Below are positions 46,202-58,762 of a stretch of DNA of 64,000 nt, piece after piece. Below the pieces are notes generated by a model. It was not told the DNA's origin and did not search any database. It worked only from the letters and a program-made list of their open reading frames with translations. A program made the translations under genes and the position numbers. The DNA lies in assembly GCF_000004195.4 (NCBI RefSeq), contig NC_030683.2, positions 53,767,358-53,831,357 of the forward strand, written 5' to 3'. The stretch comes from Xenopus tropicalis (Eukaryota; Chordata; Amphibia; Anura; Pipidae). Each line of letters starts with the position of its first letter. Position 1 is the first letter of the stretch.

Positions 46202-46386
46202 ATTCAGGATTCTGCCACTCTAGACATGGAGAGAGCCAACAAAGAAATTGAAGTGCTTAGGAAACAATATGAAGCTATGAGTCATGAACTTAAGGAGGCA
46301 ACTCAGGAGGCAGAGGTAGCCAAATGCAGGCGGGACTGGGCCTTTCAAGAGAGAGACAAAATTGTGGCAGAGAGAGAGAGCATTCG
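46202..46386 (+). CDS. dlg5: dlg5 exon 9: coiled coil
   Basis: Acceptor AATCTCTCAG|ATTC and donor ATTCG|GTGAGT. The exon has 185 bases, phase 0 in and 2 out, and gives residues 557-618. Includes MERANKEIEVLRKQYEAMS and CRRDWAFQERDKIVAERESI, a hallmark conserved block of DLG5. The preceding intron is only 159 bp. Confidence 0.95.
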
Positions 46387-46544
46387 GTGAGTGTCCTGTT
46401 GAGATCTCACACAGTCTTCCTGCTCTTCAGTAACTTACTTACAAGCATGTATTTGAAGAGGGTGTGTAGGTACAATGCATAGACATATATACATTATGCA
46501 TATAATAATAATTTAAGGATTGCTCTGTACTTTGTTTTTGAAAG

Positions 46545-46670
46545 GACTCTTTGTGATAACTTGCGGAGAGAGCGTGATCGAGCAGTTAGTGAACTCGCAG
46601 AGGCTCTGCGCAACCTGGATGATATGCGAAAACAGAAAAATGATGCATCAAGAGAACTAAAAGAGCTTAA
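46545..46670 (+). CDS. dlg5: dlg5 exon 10: coiled coil
   Basis: Acceptor TTTTTGAAAG|GACT and donor GCTTAA|GTAATT. The exon has 126 bases, phase 2 in and out. Encodes TLCDNLRRERDRAVSELAEA, then ALRNLDDMRKQK and RELKEL (residues 618-660), matching DLG5. Confidence 0.94.
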
Positions 46671-47950
46671 GTAATTTGTTACTGCTTCATAAATATATAT
46701 ATATAGAGAGAGAGAGATGGTACAGGTAACTTTTAGAACTCCAGCTATGTAACAAATACAGCGAGACTGGCAAATTTACGTTTGCCCGTCTAGTGTCTTG
46801 CAGTAGAAATCTGACGCCTTTAACTGCATTATAATTATTTTTTATGACTGGTACTCTATTGGAATATATAAAGAGGTCCAGAAAGCTTCTACTTTATTTT
46901 TCTTCAGTTGATTTAAGGTGAGGACTGGTAATTTAGTAATATGTGCCACAATTACAAAAAATGGGGCAAAGTTGAAAACATGGGCAAAATTCACTCTTCA
47001 CTCTCATACCTGCATTCAGTAGCACTACATACAAAAGGGACAGGGGTTGGTAGCACATGAGCATATCCTGAAATGCCACGCTAGGGATCTACTTGCCTGG
47101 CAGCCTCTGACAATAGTTTACCTGTCAAGCTCTGTGCTTAAGCCAGCATGCAGGGGAGGTTACTACTTTTCCCTCTGATATTTACATTAGGTAACGGAGA
47201 GTTAGGTCTAAGATTAGGCTTTTTCCTTTTTGGCTTACAGTTTATGGCACAGAGGGATATTTGCGGTAATTTGCCACCCGCAAGTTTTCCAGCTCAGTGG
47301 GCTTGAAAATGCTAGGAATTACTTTTCTAATGACTTAAGTGGTAATTGCCTGGACCCTGCCTTTGCTCTTGTGTGCATGACGCACAGTTGCAACATTTGG
47401 ATTGAAAACTTTTTAAAAACTGTTTTTTGAGGGTGGTAAGCAATTACATCGGTTAAATCCAGATGCTGTTGCGATTATATGTCAGGTACACTGACTACTA
47501 CTTGAATTATTCTTTGCCAGTTAACTTGTAAAAATGAAAATGGGCAAAATAGATAGACTGCGCAAAATAAAAAATGTTTTCAATATAGTTAGGCAAAAAT
47601 GTAATCTATGAAGTCTGGAGTGAGCAGATGTCTAACATAATAGCCATATCACTACTTCCTCCAGTGAGAAGCCAATCAGTGATTTGAGGGGGGGGGGGGA
47701 GGCATATGGGACATAACTGTTCAAGTTAGTTTGCATTTGAATCTGACCTAAAGAGAGCTGAAAGCAGGAAGTAGAGTTCTGGTTATTATGTTTGACATCT
47801 GGTCACTCCAGCCTTAATAGATTACACTTTTGCTTAACTCACTATATTACAAATATTTTTTATTTTGCGTAGTCTCTCCATTTTACCCAGTTTCATTTTT
47901 ACCCTGAACTGTTCCTTTAAGAATATTTTCTTAATGTTTGTTTTCACAAG
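46671..47950. other. Intron 10, no element recognised
   Basis: Contains a (TA)/(GA) simple repeat at about 46692-46715 and a poly-G run at about 47690. No ORF or transposon end identified. Confidence 0.5.
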
Positions 47951-48083
47951 AGAGAAGATGGATAATCAAATGGAGAAGGAGGCACGGTTCCGGCAGCTCA
48001 TGGCCCACAGCTCCCATGATTCAGCCATTGATACTGATTCACTGGAATGGGAGACAGAAGTGGTAGAGTTTGAGAGAGACCGG
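47951..48083 (+). CDS. dlg5: dlg5 exon 11: end of the coiled coil
   Basis: Acceptor TTTTCACAAG|AG and donor GACCGG|GTAAGA. The exon has 133 bases, phase 2 in and 0 out, and gives residues 660-704. It reads EKMDNQMEKEARFRQLMAHS then HDSAIDTDSLEWETEVVEFE. This acidic/Ser region is conserved in DLG5 just before PDZ1. Confidence 0.93.
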
Positions 48084-48518
48084 GTAAGAGGGAAGTTTAC
48101 ATTTTGTTCAGGAAGCAGTGCTTCTCATGCTTTTATCCCATCAATGGACACTTGCCTGCCAGTGTCAAACATCATGAGAGCATTCAGAATGCCATATATG
48201 GCTGGATGAAGAAGCACCAGCATGTATTTCTATAGTATTGAGTTTTGGTGGCATAACAGTTTGACAAAGACTAATCTAGAACACTGTATGTATAGGAAGA
48301 TGTTGTACTTATCTTCTTAAAGTCATGATAACTAACTTTTTTTTTAAAAACTTTGTACAAGCTTTTTTTAGCTCTTCTTCTATGTTCATTATGTTTGCTC
48401 TGTATCTTTGATTTATGTTTAGTTAAATCAGTTTAATATTTTGTTGTATTGTACCACCTCAGTCTTTTTGTTATGCGTTGCAGTACCTTTGATTTGATTT
48501 TAAATTCCTGTGTAATAG

Positions 48519-48646
48519 GAGGATATGGACCTTAAAGCTCTTGGCTTTGATGTGGCAGATGGGGTTAATGAGCCTTTATTTCCAGGGGAGAGCTGTATTT
48601 TTGTCACCAAGGTGGACAAAGGCAGTATTGCTGATGGCAGACTAAG
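48519..48646 (+). CDS. dlg5: dlg5 exon 12: PDZ1, first half
   Basis: Acceptor GTGTAATAG|GAGG and donor CTAAG|GTATCA. The exon has 128 bases, phase 0 in and 2 out, and gives residues 705-747: MDLKALGFDVADGVNEPLFP, then GIFVTKVDKGSIADGRLR-type sequence (here CIFVTKVDKGSIADGRL). It is the first half of PDZ1, including the strand pair around FVTKVDKGSIA. PDZ domains bind C-terminal peptide motifs of partner proteins. Confidence 0.95.
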
Positions 48647-48751
48647 GTATCATATTTTTAATAAATCTGGGTAGTATGAAAGCCTTTTTTAAAGCAATTT
48701 TTAAGTGATACTGACACTAAATAGTTCTCAGAATATTAATATACGTTAAAA

Positions 48752-49206
48752 TAGTGCTGGGCGGTATACCGGTATATACCGAACACCGTTTTTTTAAAAA
48801 AAAAAATTATAAAAATTTTTAACTTACCGGCATACCGGTGTGGGCGCCTCCTGGCAATTTTTTCTTACTATTTCCGGGTTGTGCGCGCTGACGTTACGTG
48901 CGCGCTGACGTCACGCGCGCAACCCGGAAATAGTAAGAAAAATTGCCAAGAGGCTCTGTGAGCTGTCGGGGGTGCCTGCGGCTGCCTGGCCAGTAAGTTA
49001 TATTTATGTGAAGGGGATGGGGGGGTGTTTGGGGTGGGGGGGTGCGGATGGGGGGGTGTTTGGGGTTGGGGGTGTTTGGGGTTGGGGGTGTTTGGGGTGG
49101 TCACCTAATCATGCATGGGGAAAAAAAAATACCGTCAAATACCGTGATACCGATATAATAAAAAAAATACAGTGATATAAATTTTTGGTCATACCGCCCA
49201 GCACTA
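48752..49206. mobile_element. hAT-like family 2, copy B (455 bp, perfect 8-bp TSD)
   Basis: Ends TAGTGCTGGGCGGTATACC and GGTCATACCGCCCAGCACTA, flanked by CGTTAAAA (48744-48751, 49207-49214). The interior has a 109-bp imperfect palindrome (48846-48954) and a G-rich tract (49015-49100). Confidence 0.88.
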
Positions 49207-50236
49207 CGTTAAAAGTTACCTATAGGTATAAGAGCCTGTACTCCGGTTGCATGCGTATAATGAGCGAGTGCCACAACTCACATGTGTGTGATGTAGACTG
49301 GTGAGTCTCACATGTGCATAATGAGCGAGTTGGGGGTCTCGCTCATTATGCGCATGTGCGCTAAATTACATGGCCTACCACACAGGGATCTTCCTTCCGG
49401 CACAGGCAGCCTAGTGCCTGAGGCGATTTTTTTTTTTTTTTTTTAAAACCAACTTTTGCACAACCACAGTGCGGAAAGCAATTTTCAGGTGATGGTGCCC
49501 TTTAAGGCTAACTTATAAATAGCATGCAAATACAATATAATGATAGATGTAAAAAAAAAAAAAAAAAGGTTTATAGGAGAATGCAAGTCAAAATTTAAAA
49601 CTGCCCAATAGTCCTCCTATTGTTTAATAAAAACGCCACACTTTTGGCTCACCTAATCAAATATTTACTCAGTCACACTTACTTCACATTTTCTAGAACA
49701 GGCAGCCATCTCTAAAAAGGTATTATCCCTTCCTTTCCCTCCTTGCTTCATACTGCACATGTGTTTCATTCCCTCCCCCCCTCCCCTCTGCCAGATCCGC
49801 TTCTGATTTGCTGGTGGGCATGTGTAGCTCAGAACAGCAGATAGGATCAAGTTACACACATGCTCAGAGAATAGGAAGGCTGCCGCTGGCACCTACAGGA
49901 AGGACAGAGAGATTTCAGTGATGTCACTGTAGTCTTCACACTGCTGTAGGCTGCCAGCACCATATCTCAGAGAAGCAAGCAGGGATCTGGGAATTTAGAT
50001 ATGCAGTAAGTACTTAAAAATAATGCCTTTAGACTTACTTTTAATTTATATTAAACTTTCATTGTCCTTTAATGTTTAGTATCAGTATCTCTTTAAGGAA
50101 AATAAATAAACTAATTTTAGACAAGCTTAATAAAAAAATATTTGTACAAAATTGGAGAAATGGTGGAATTACAACCACTTCAAACAGACCTTTTCTATCT
50201 TTTAAAGCAACTGAAGTTCAGATTTTGATTTTGTAG
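49207..50236. other. Intron 12, remainder
   Basis: Has a poly-T run at about 49429-49443 and a poly-A run at about 49551-49567. No element or exon recognised. Confidence 0.5.
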
Positions 50237-50412
50237 AGTTAATGACTGTCTCCTCAAGATCAATGATGTGGACCTTGCCAATAAAGATCGTAAGCAGCTT
50301 TTAAAAGCTGTGCTGAGTGGAGGAGAAGTAATTAACATGGTGATCCGAAGAAGGAAGTCTTTAGGAAACCGGATAATCACACCTCTGCATATCCACTTGG
50401 GAAGTCAGAAAG
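50237..50412 (+). CDS. dlg5: dlg5 exon 13: PDZ1 second half and start of PDZ2
   Basis: Acceptor GATTTTGTAG|AGTT and donor CAGAAAG|GTACGC. The exon has 176 bases, phase 2 in and 1 out, and gives residues 747-805. It encodes VNDCLLKINDVDLANKDRKQ, then INMVIRRRKSLG, which ends PDZ1, and TPLHIHLGSQK, the beginning of PDZ2. Confidence 0.95.
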
Positions 50413-50819
50413 GTACGCTCTCTGCACAAATACAAAAATAAGGGAATGGCAATAAGAGATTTACCAGGTGTTACCATTGACCTGGAAAGAGGACAATCAG
50501 TCACTTTGTAAACAATAGTTACACTTGCATTTTGCCATCTTAGTTTTTGAAGTGTTCTTGTGTGACCCTTTTCATAAATAGGGAACAATGTTACTTTGTA
50601 TTTAAAAGCTGTACATAGTATATATAAATTAAATATACACACGTTTTAACATAAAACCCTCTCATTCAGATTAGTTTGTTGCTTGATGGGTTTGGTCTTC
50701 CCTAGGCAGCTGAATAGTAGAATAATATTCTGTATACATGAGATAGACTTCTCATATGAATTCAAATGTGTTTGTTTTTAAAAAAAAAAAAAACCCTCAA
50801 ATCTTTGTTTGCATTAAAA

Positions 50820-51130
50820 TTAGGGATGCACCGAATCCAGGATTCGGTTTGGTAATTGGCTAGGGTTCGGCCTTTTTCGGCAGGGTTCAGATTCGGCCGA
50901 ATCCAGGGTCCTGGCCAAACTAAATCCTAATTAGCATAAATTAGCATATGTAAATTGGGACTTGGAAGGGTTAAATATCTGTGAACACGGAAGTGAAAAA
51001 ATTTTCGCCGCGTACTGCGCCCTTTACCCCAGCCGGATTAGCATATACTAATTAGGATTCAGTTTGGTATTTGGCCCAGTCCCTTGGGATGGATTCGGGG
51101 GTTTGGCCGAAACCAAAAACATTTTCTTGA
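50820..51130. repeat. Frog interspersed repeat, one end missing
   Basis: Starts TTAGGGATGCACCGAATCC, contains repeated ATTCGG motifs and inverted halves around AAATCCTAATTAGCAT / AGCATATACTAATTAGGATT. The expected inverted right end (GGTGCATCCCTA) is not seen. A second tiny remnant is at 39703. Confidence 0.5.
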
Positions 51131-51694
51131 AAACATGAATTTTTATTTTTCAAGGTTTTTTTTGTACATAAAAATTTTTAAATATTCGAGTTTCAGAAAC
51201 TCAGTTTTGCATTTTTTTTTTTTTTTTTGCTAATAAATTAAATTTGTCCGTTATTGTGTTATATAATTCCCTATTCTTAGCTAATTTTTAATGGGTCTTC
51301 AGTTTCCAGCAGCCAAACAACTATTTCACTCTGAGGCTCCAATTTTGTTTCTTTTCTTCTCTCATATAAACCATGGCATTGGTGCTTGGAAAAATTGGGC
51401 TCTAGCAACCAGATTATTGAGCGTTGCTAAACAAAAAGCTAAATAATTGACAAACAATAAATAATTAGGACCAGCTGAAAGTGTCTCATTGTCTACAGTA
51501 CTTTGAAAAAGAAGTATTTTCTTTATTTTTTAATTATATTTTTGAATGTTTTGTGTGCCCCTTCAATATTTTTCCCTGCAACAGAAAACTGAATCTTGCT
51601 GTTTACCAGCTGGAATTCCAGATCACTTAACTACACCAGGGTATTTATGTTTACCATACATTTTTATACTGTTGCAATGACTCTAGTGATGGTT

Positions 51695-51913
51695 TTAGGG
51701 TGAAGACAGACAGGGCAATTAGCTGCTGCGATGAAAAACACAGTTGTGGTGACTAATCCCAGCAACTTATCTCCGTGCACAAGCATACAAGTCACTGTGT
51801 GCAATTTGTACCACACGGGGACTAGTCACTGTGACTTTTGCGGGGACGGTTAGTTGCCACGACTGGATTTTAGAAATCATAACGACTAATTGCCCCGCCT
51901 GTCTTCACCTTAA
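51695..51913. mobile_element. 219-bp foldback MITE
   Basis: TIRs TTAGGGTGAAGACAGACAGG with GCAATTAG on the left and CTAATTGCCCCGCCTGTC with TTCACCTTAA on the right. The internal region keeps further inverted pairs (GACTAATCCCAG / GACTAGTCACTG). Confidence 0.7.
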
Positions 51914-53487
51914 AGCATGTATAACTTTCTTGAATAAGAAATAAATGGTGTGAATAGGAGCCAAATGAAGTGATGATAATTTATTTTCAACTGGCAGAAA
52001 TATGCCATGTACATGTGTACATCAATATACCACCACAGTGTGATATCACTGAGAAGAAAAGCCCAAGGAATAATAGCAACAAAGCTCCAGTACTGGGGAC
52101 TTATGTAAATTCTGTTCAAATTAAAATATTGCAGCACCACCATGGCATAGCATAAAATAAATTTTATTTCAAACTGCCATAATTACAGCAATATTTCAAA
52201 ATCATTTTTGGTTATCTTTTGGGTAAAGGTACATACTTTACTACAGTTCTAATCACCTATAGAAATCAATCAGTATTAGTAACTACTGGTCATCTGTTTA
52301 AAGCAAAACATCTTATTAATTGCTCTGTGTTACTGCACCTGGACAAACAAGGTGTGTTTTATTTTTTATGGGGGGATTGAGTACTTTCAAGTTAGCTTTT
52401 AAGCAATGTAATTGAATGAGCATCGTCCACTTCCTTTTATATGTATATATGATAACAACAATTGTTTACAAATTGTTTAAAATGAATATATTATCTGTAT
52501 ACTAAGATAATTCTCAATTAATACAACTCTAGAAAAAGGCTTTCCTTTTTTGTATCCACATTTCCTTGTGAATTTTTGTGATTTTTTGCAGATGCAAAGA
52601 GCAAATGAAAGACAGTACATTGAAAGCAGTTAAACTACCTAACTGCTTAATTGACTTATATCATAATCTTTTTTAACCCTTTAGGCAAAAGTATTTTCAA
52701 ACTCTGTATCTACCTAACTTCACACTTGAAGAATTTATCAAGCCTATCATCTCCCCTGATGGGTCTGGGAATATGTTATAATACCTAAAATCTTAACTAG
52801 GGACAGTGTTGTCTCAATCAGCAAGCAGCTAGATTATTTCTTTTTGTAGTGTTTTTCCTTTTTTAAATTATATAATATATAATTGTATACCCCTTTAAAG
52901 AACAGTTAAAGGACAATAAAAGGTTAAAATAAAGTGTTTGTAAGCACTTACAGCACATATGAATTTCAGTGTTCCTGGTATGTTTTAGGAGGAATGGCTC
53001 TCTGTTTTGAGATCACCAATTTGTAAATTGAAGAAGTAATTGTGATCTCCAATTTGCTTCTCGTTTGTGTCTCTGCGCATGCTTGTAACGGGAACCTTTC
53101 CTACGTTCTGCCTTGGCACATTCCCTGCATTATTTGCACACAAATTAACTCAGGCGGAGGGATTATTGATGCATGCGCACAATGGAACAGTGAGGGAACT
53201 GAAGCAGGGTGGTGGTGTTAGGGAAAATGGGCAACAAATTGGGGATCGCAATAACAAATGTGATCTCACATTACCATAGTAGGACTATTCATTGGTATAG
53301 TGGGTTAGATTTGCCTTTTGTTCTCCTTTAAGGCATTCTGATTTCCTATATCTGTATTTTTAAATGATATATGGTTTGAAGGGTTTTGTCAGTGTTAGGG
53401 GATTTTGTGACGTTACAAATTGACTGGGGCTCATTAATTTACACTGGGTTCCTGGGCAGTAACCCATAGCACCCAATCTAAATGTGC
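51914..53487. other. Intron 13 sequence, no element recognised
   Basis: AT-rich non-coding sequence without a named repeat or conserved exon. Confidence 0.45.
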
Positions 53488-53802
53488 TTAAAGGGGAAGG
53501 AAAGGCTAAGTCACTTAGATCGCTTACCTTGTACCCTGGGCTGGTGCCCCTGTTAGGAGAAAAAAGCACCAGCCCAGGGTACCTGTAGGAAGTGCTTCCT
53601 CCTTCCTTTTTCTTCTGCCAGCGAAATCCGTTGGCCGGCGCATGCGAAAAGGAAGGAGGAAGCGCTCGCTGCTACCCCGGGCTGGTGCTGTTCTCTCCGT
53701 ACAGGGGCACCAGCCCGGGGTAAAAGGTAAGCGATCTAAGTCACTTGGGGGTGCCTAACATTTTGGCACCCCCAAGTGACTTAGCCTTTCCTTCTCCTTT
53801 AA
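53488..53802. mobile_element. Complete T2-like foldback (TTAA ends)
   Basis: Bounded by TTAA (53488-53491, 53799-53802). Arms pair over most of the length, e.g. CTGGGCTGGTGCCCCTGT with ACAGGGGCACCAGCCCGGG, and AGCGCTCGCTGC. It shows what 28394-29892 looked like before the CR1 insertion. Confidence 0.75.
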
Positions 53803-53859
53803 AAAGAAAGAGCAAAAAAATGTAGAAAGGAGATAAAATCCTGTAAAAAAATCTTCACC

Positions 53860-54545
53860 ACCCTTCCAGATAAACAGAAGATCATCTATGTAGTTAACAT
53901 ACATTACAGTGTTCTCGCTGAAGTGTGAACCCCATATATATTAATTATCCCACTTGGCCATATAAAGGTTAGCAAAGGACGGCGCAGAACTACTTCCCAT
54001 AGCCGTCCCGGTGGTCTGAAGGAAAATCTGATCATCAAACATAATTTTTTTTTTTTTTTTAATACAAACAAAAAACACTCTACTAAAAAATCACTGTCAC
54101 TGTTGAACTGTCAAATTGCCCTGAGAATATAAAAATTCTGAGATAATCTTGGCCCCCTTATCTTGAGGAATATAGCTGAAATCACATTACCCATAATAAT
54201 GCAGACCATTGAATATTAGTAACTAAATTTAACAGGCTAGTGCTATCCTTTAAATAGGATCTCTCACTATGTACAATAGGCTGTAAAAAAAACCCGTGAA
54301 TTCAGAGACTGCACTGGTTGGGGACTTAATTCCTGAAACTATAGGACGACTCTGGGGATTAACCAAAGTCTTAAAGTACTTATAAAGTACTGCTATGCTA
54401 GGGTTATCATTATATAGGAACCCATATTCCAAATCTGTAACGAGGCCTTTGATCTTTGCTCCCAAAAGTAATGATTTTAGCTCATCCATAAAGTTTGTTG
54501 GATTAATCCTCAAGAGGAAATAAGTGGTAGTTTCTACGCTCTATT
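53860..54545 (-). pseudogene. Penelope-like RT fragment, degraded
   Basis: The minus strand gives AVLYKYFKTLVNPQSRPIVS then GIKSPTSAVSEF (54250-54513), resembling the RPIVSG block of PLE RTs. Further downstream on that strand comes TGTAMGSSSAPSFANLYM, then a YIDD-like block near 53880. Frames are shifted repeatedly, so it is dead. Confidence 0.6.
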
Positions 54546-54554
54546 TATGACATA

Positions 54555-55854
<1,300 letters not shown>

Positions 55855-56039
55855 TATCTGAGTAATCAGGAATACTAGGATATAATCAATTTCAGCACTT
55901 CTGTGCAGTGATACATATAAAAAATGCAGTGATACAGATACAAAATGCAGTGATACAGATGCTGCCCAACACTAAAACTGAAATGGCTCCAAAAGTACAA
56001 GACAAAATGTTTACAATGCACAAACAGTACTGTACTTCT

Positions 56040-56810
56040 TCTAAAAAAAATAGTCATATTAGACTTCAGTTTGGAGAATATGTTAGGATGTTGTTTATTG
56101 ATTTTTCTGCTTTTAATATGATTATTCAACAAAAGCTCATTAATAAGCTTGAGGAATTGGGAGTCAATATACCACTTTGTTATTGGATTTTGGATTTTTT
56201 AATGGCATAGCCACAGTCACTCACTTGGGGTCTACATTCTGTGTCTCTCACTAGTAAAGCACAACAACTGCTCATCTTTTTGCCAATGTTAAGAAAAGTA
56301 AACTTTCTCCCTCTATACTTGTATCTTTTTATATAGAGTTATAGAGAGTGTATTGACAAATTTTATCACTGTGTGGTATAGAAATAGTAGTGCTGCTGAT
56401 CAAAAGACACTGCAGAGGATTGTGAGAGCAGCAGAAGAGATTTTCTCTTCCTTCAATTCAAGATATTTTTAAAACACGCTGCTCCCAGAGGGCAGTCAGC
56501 ATTGTGGGTGATCCTTCGCATCCCTGTTGCAATTTTTTTAACCTTCTGCCATCTGGTAGGCGGCATCGAAGCATCTGTGCCTGGTCAGCTAGATTATGTA
56601 TTCGTTTTATCCCTCAAGCTATAAGATTTAAAGTAGGACTCTTTTAAATCATGTCAGGTCTTTTATAGTCAATTAAGTATTTTTTTTTTCTTACAATAAT
56701 GCACAATTGCCTTTTTAGATTAAAAATAATAGCTGTGGCTTTAGCATAACACTTAAACATAGGTTTTGTATGGTAAATTAAGTGGCTTTTGGTATACTGA
56801 TATATTCATT
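56040..56810 (+). pseudogene. Second LINE fragment (L2/Maui-like), interrupted
   Basis: Reads [20 protein letters not shown] and [10 protein letters not shown], typical RT palm sequence, then around 56350-56620 the C-terminal part ending LLPSGRRHRSICA and FIPQAIRF. Such an end is characteristic of L2/Maui-type fish and frog LINEs. Its 3' part resumes after 58400. Confidence 0.55.
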
Positions 56811-56822
56811 ATATGGAAAGGA

Positions 56823-58400
56823 TAGTTACATAGTTACATAGGGTTGAAAAAAGACCAGTGTCCATCAAGTTCAACCCATCCAAGTAAACCCAGCACACTT
56901 AACCCACACCTACCAATCTATACACTCACATACATACACTATATATACAACCACTAGTACTAACTGTAGATATTAGTATCACAATAGCCTTGGATATTCT
57001 GATTGATCAAGAACTCATCCAGGCCCCTCTTAAAGGCATTAACAGAATCTGCCATTACCACATCACTAGGAAGGGCATTCCACAACCTCACTGCCCTCAC
57101 CGTGAAAAACCACCTACGCTGCTTCAAATGGAAGCTCCTTTCCTCTAATCTAAAGGGGTGACCTCTGGTGCGCTGATTGTTTTTATGGGAAAAAAGAACA
57201 TCCCCCAACTGCCTATAATCCCCTCTAATGTACTTGTACAGAGTAATCATGTCCCCTCGCAAGCGCCTCTTTTCCAGAGAAAACAACCCCAACCTTGACA
57301 GTCTCACCTCATAGTTAAAATCTTCCATCCCCTTAACCAGTTTAGTTGCACGTCTCTGCACTCTCTCCAGCTCATTAATATCCTTCTTAAGGACTGGAGC
57401 CCAAAACTGCACTGCATACTCAAGGTGAGGCCTTACCAGGGACCTATAAAGGGGCAAAATTATGTTCTCATCCCTTGAGTCAATGCCCTTTTTTATACAA
57501 GACAGCACTTTATTTGCTTTAGTAGCCACAGAATGACACTGCCTGGCATTAGACAACTTGTTATCAACAAAAACCCCTAGATCCTTCTCCATTAAGGAAA
57601 CCCCCAACACACTACCATTCAGTAGATAGTTTGCGTTTATATTATTTCTACCAAAGTGCATAACTTTGCACTTATCAACATTGAACCTCATTTTCCAGTT
57701 TGCTGCCCAGTTATCTAATTTTGTCAAATCGCTCTGCAAAGCAGCAGCATCCTGCATGGAACTTATAGTTTTGCACAATTTAGTGTCATCAGCAAAAATA
57801 GAAACAGTACTGTCTATGCCCACCTCCAGGTCATTAATAAACAAGTTAAAAAGCAAAGGCCCAAGGACTGACCCCTGCGGTACTCCACTAACCACACTGG
57901 TCCAATTAGAAAATGTTCCATTTACCACCACTCTTTGTAATCTATCCTTCAGCCAGTTCTCTATCCAATTACAAATATTATGTTCTAGGCCAATATTCCT
58001 TAATTTGATCATTAACCTTCTGTGAGGTACTGTATCAAACGCTTTAGCAAAGTCCAAGTAGATGACATCAACTGCCATTCCAGCATCGAGGTTCCTGCTC
58101 ACCTCCTCATAAAAGGCGACTAAATTAGTCTGGCAAGATCTGTTACGCATAAAACCATGCTGGCACAAACTAATAGTATTGTGAACTGCAATGTATTCAA
58201 GTACCCTATCCCTTATTACCCCTTCCAAAGGTTTTCCTACTACTGATGTCAGACTAACAGGCCTATAGTTTTCAGGCTGAGAACGGGATCCCTTTTTAAA
58301 TAATGGCACCACATTAGCAATCCGCCAGTCTCTTGGCACCATGCCAGACCTCAATGAATCCTGAAAAATTAAGTGATAAAGATGAATTAAAAAGCTGCAC
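56823..58400 (-). mobile_element. CR1 LINE copy 3, 5'-truncated
   Basis: Minus-strand CR1 ending at (TTACATAG)-type repeats near 56825. The 5' end, near 58400, falls within or upstream of the RT domain. It lies between two halves of an L2-like LINE (56040-56810 and about 58400-58762), so it inserted into it. Confidence 0.8.
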
Positions 58401-58417
58401 AATAATTCACATTGCAC
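56960..58417 (-). CDS. CR1 reverse transcriptase, open 485-residue frame (5' truncated)
   Basis: Continuous frame with [68 protein letters not shown], the catalytic IFADDTKLC (an FADD version of YxDD), MEKDLGVFVDNKL and the C-terminal LERVQRRATKLVKG. It performs target-primed reverse transcription in full elements. The endonuclease and N-terminus are absent because the element is truncated. The first about 15 residues of the open frame may be host sequence. No internal stop or frameshift, so the copy is young. Confidence 0.85.
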   Translation of the reverse strand: MQCELLCSFLIHLYHLIFQDSLRSGMVPRDWRIANVVPLFKKGSRSQPENYRPVSLTSVVGKPLEGVIRDRVLEYIAVHNTISLCQHGFMRNRSCQTNLVAFYEEVSRNLDAGMAVDVIYLDFAKAFDTVPHRRLMIKLRNIGLEHNICNWIENWLKDRLQRVVVNGTFSNWTSVVSGVPQGSVLGPLLFNLFINDLEVGIDSTVSIFADDTKLCKTISSMQDAAALQSDLTKLDNWAANWKMRFNVDKCKVMHFGRNNINANYLLNGSVLGVSLMEKDLGVFVDNKLSNARQCHSVATKANKVLSCIKKGIDSRDENIILPLYRSLVRPHLEYAVQFWAPVLKKDINELERVQRRATKLVKGMEDFNYEVRLSRLGLFSLEKRRLRGDMITLYKYIRGDYRQLGDVLFSHKNNQRTRGHPFRLEERSFHLKQRRWFFTVRAVRLWNALPSDVVMADSVNAFKRGLDEFLINQNIQGYCDTNIYS

Positions 58418-58762
58418 TTTGGAGTATAGTTTATAGTTATAGTTTTAGCATAACATTTAATTAAAAATGCCAAAGGAAAATTGTGAAATTGTGCTAGGCG
58501 CTGTTAATAGTTAATAATTGAAAATGCTGGTTTGCTGAATTGACAGCAGTAATTAGATAAAGCTGGTTTGACTTTTTTGGCACATTATTTATTCCTTGCT
58601 CTGTATATACACAATATGTTTTTGCATTTTGCACTTTTTTAGCAGTATGTATGTTTATGAAATGTAATATGTGTTTTTCTTTGTGGGCCAATAATAATTT
58701 TTAATTTTGTCCCATGTGTATATTTTTTATGCAGATATGATGGCAATAAAGTTTGACTTGAC
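58400..58762 (+). pseudogene. 3' UTR end of the L2-like LINE
   Basis: Ends TGATGGCAATAAAGTTTGAC then TTGACT, the kind of short-repeat tail seen on L2-type LINEs. It appears to be the continuation of 56040-56810 after the CR1 insertion. Confidence 0.5.
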
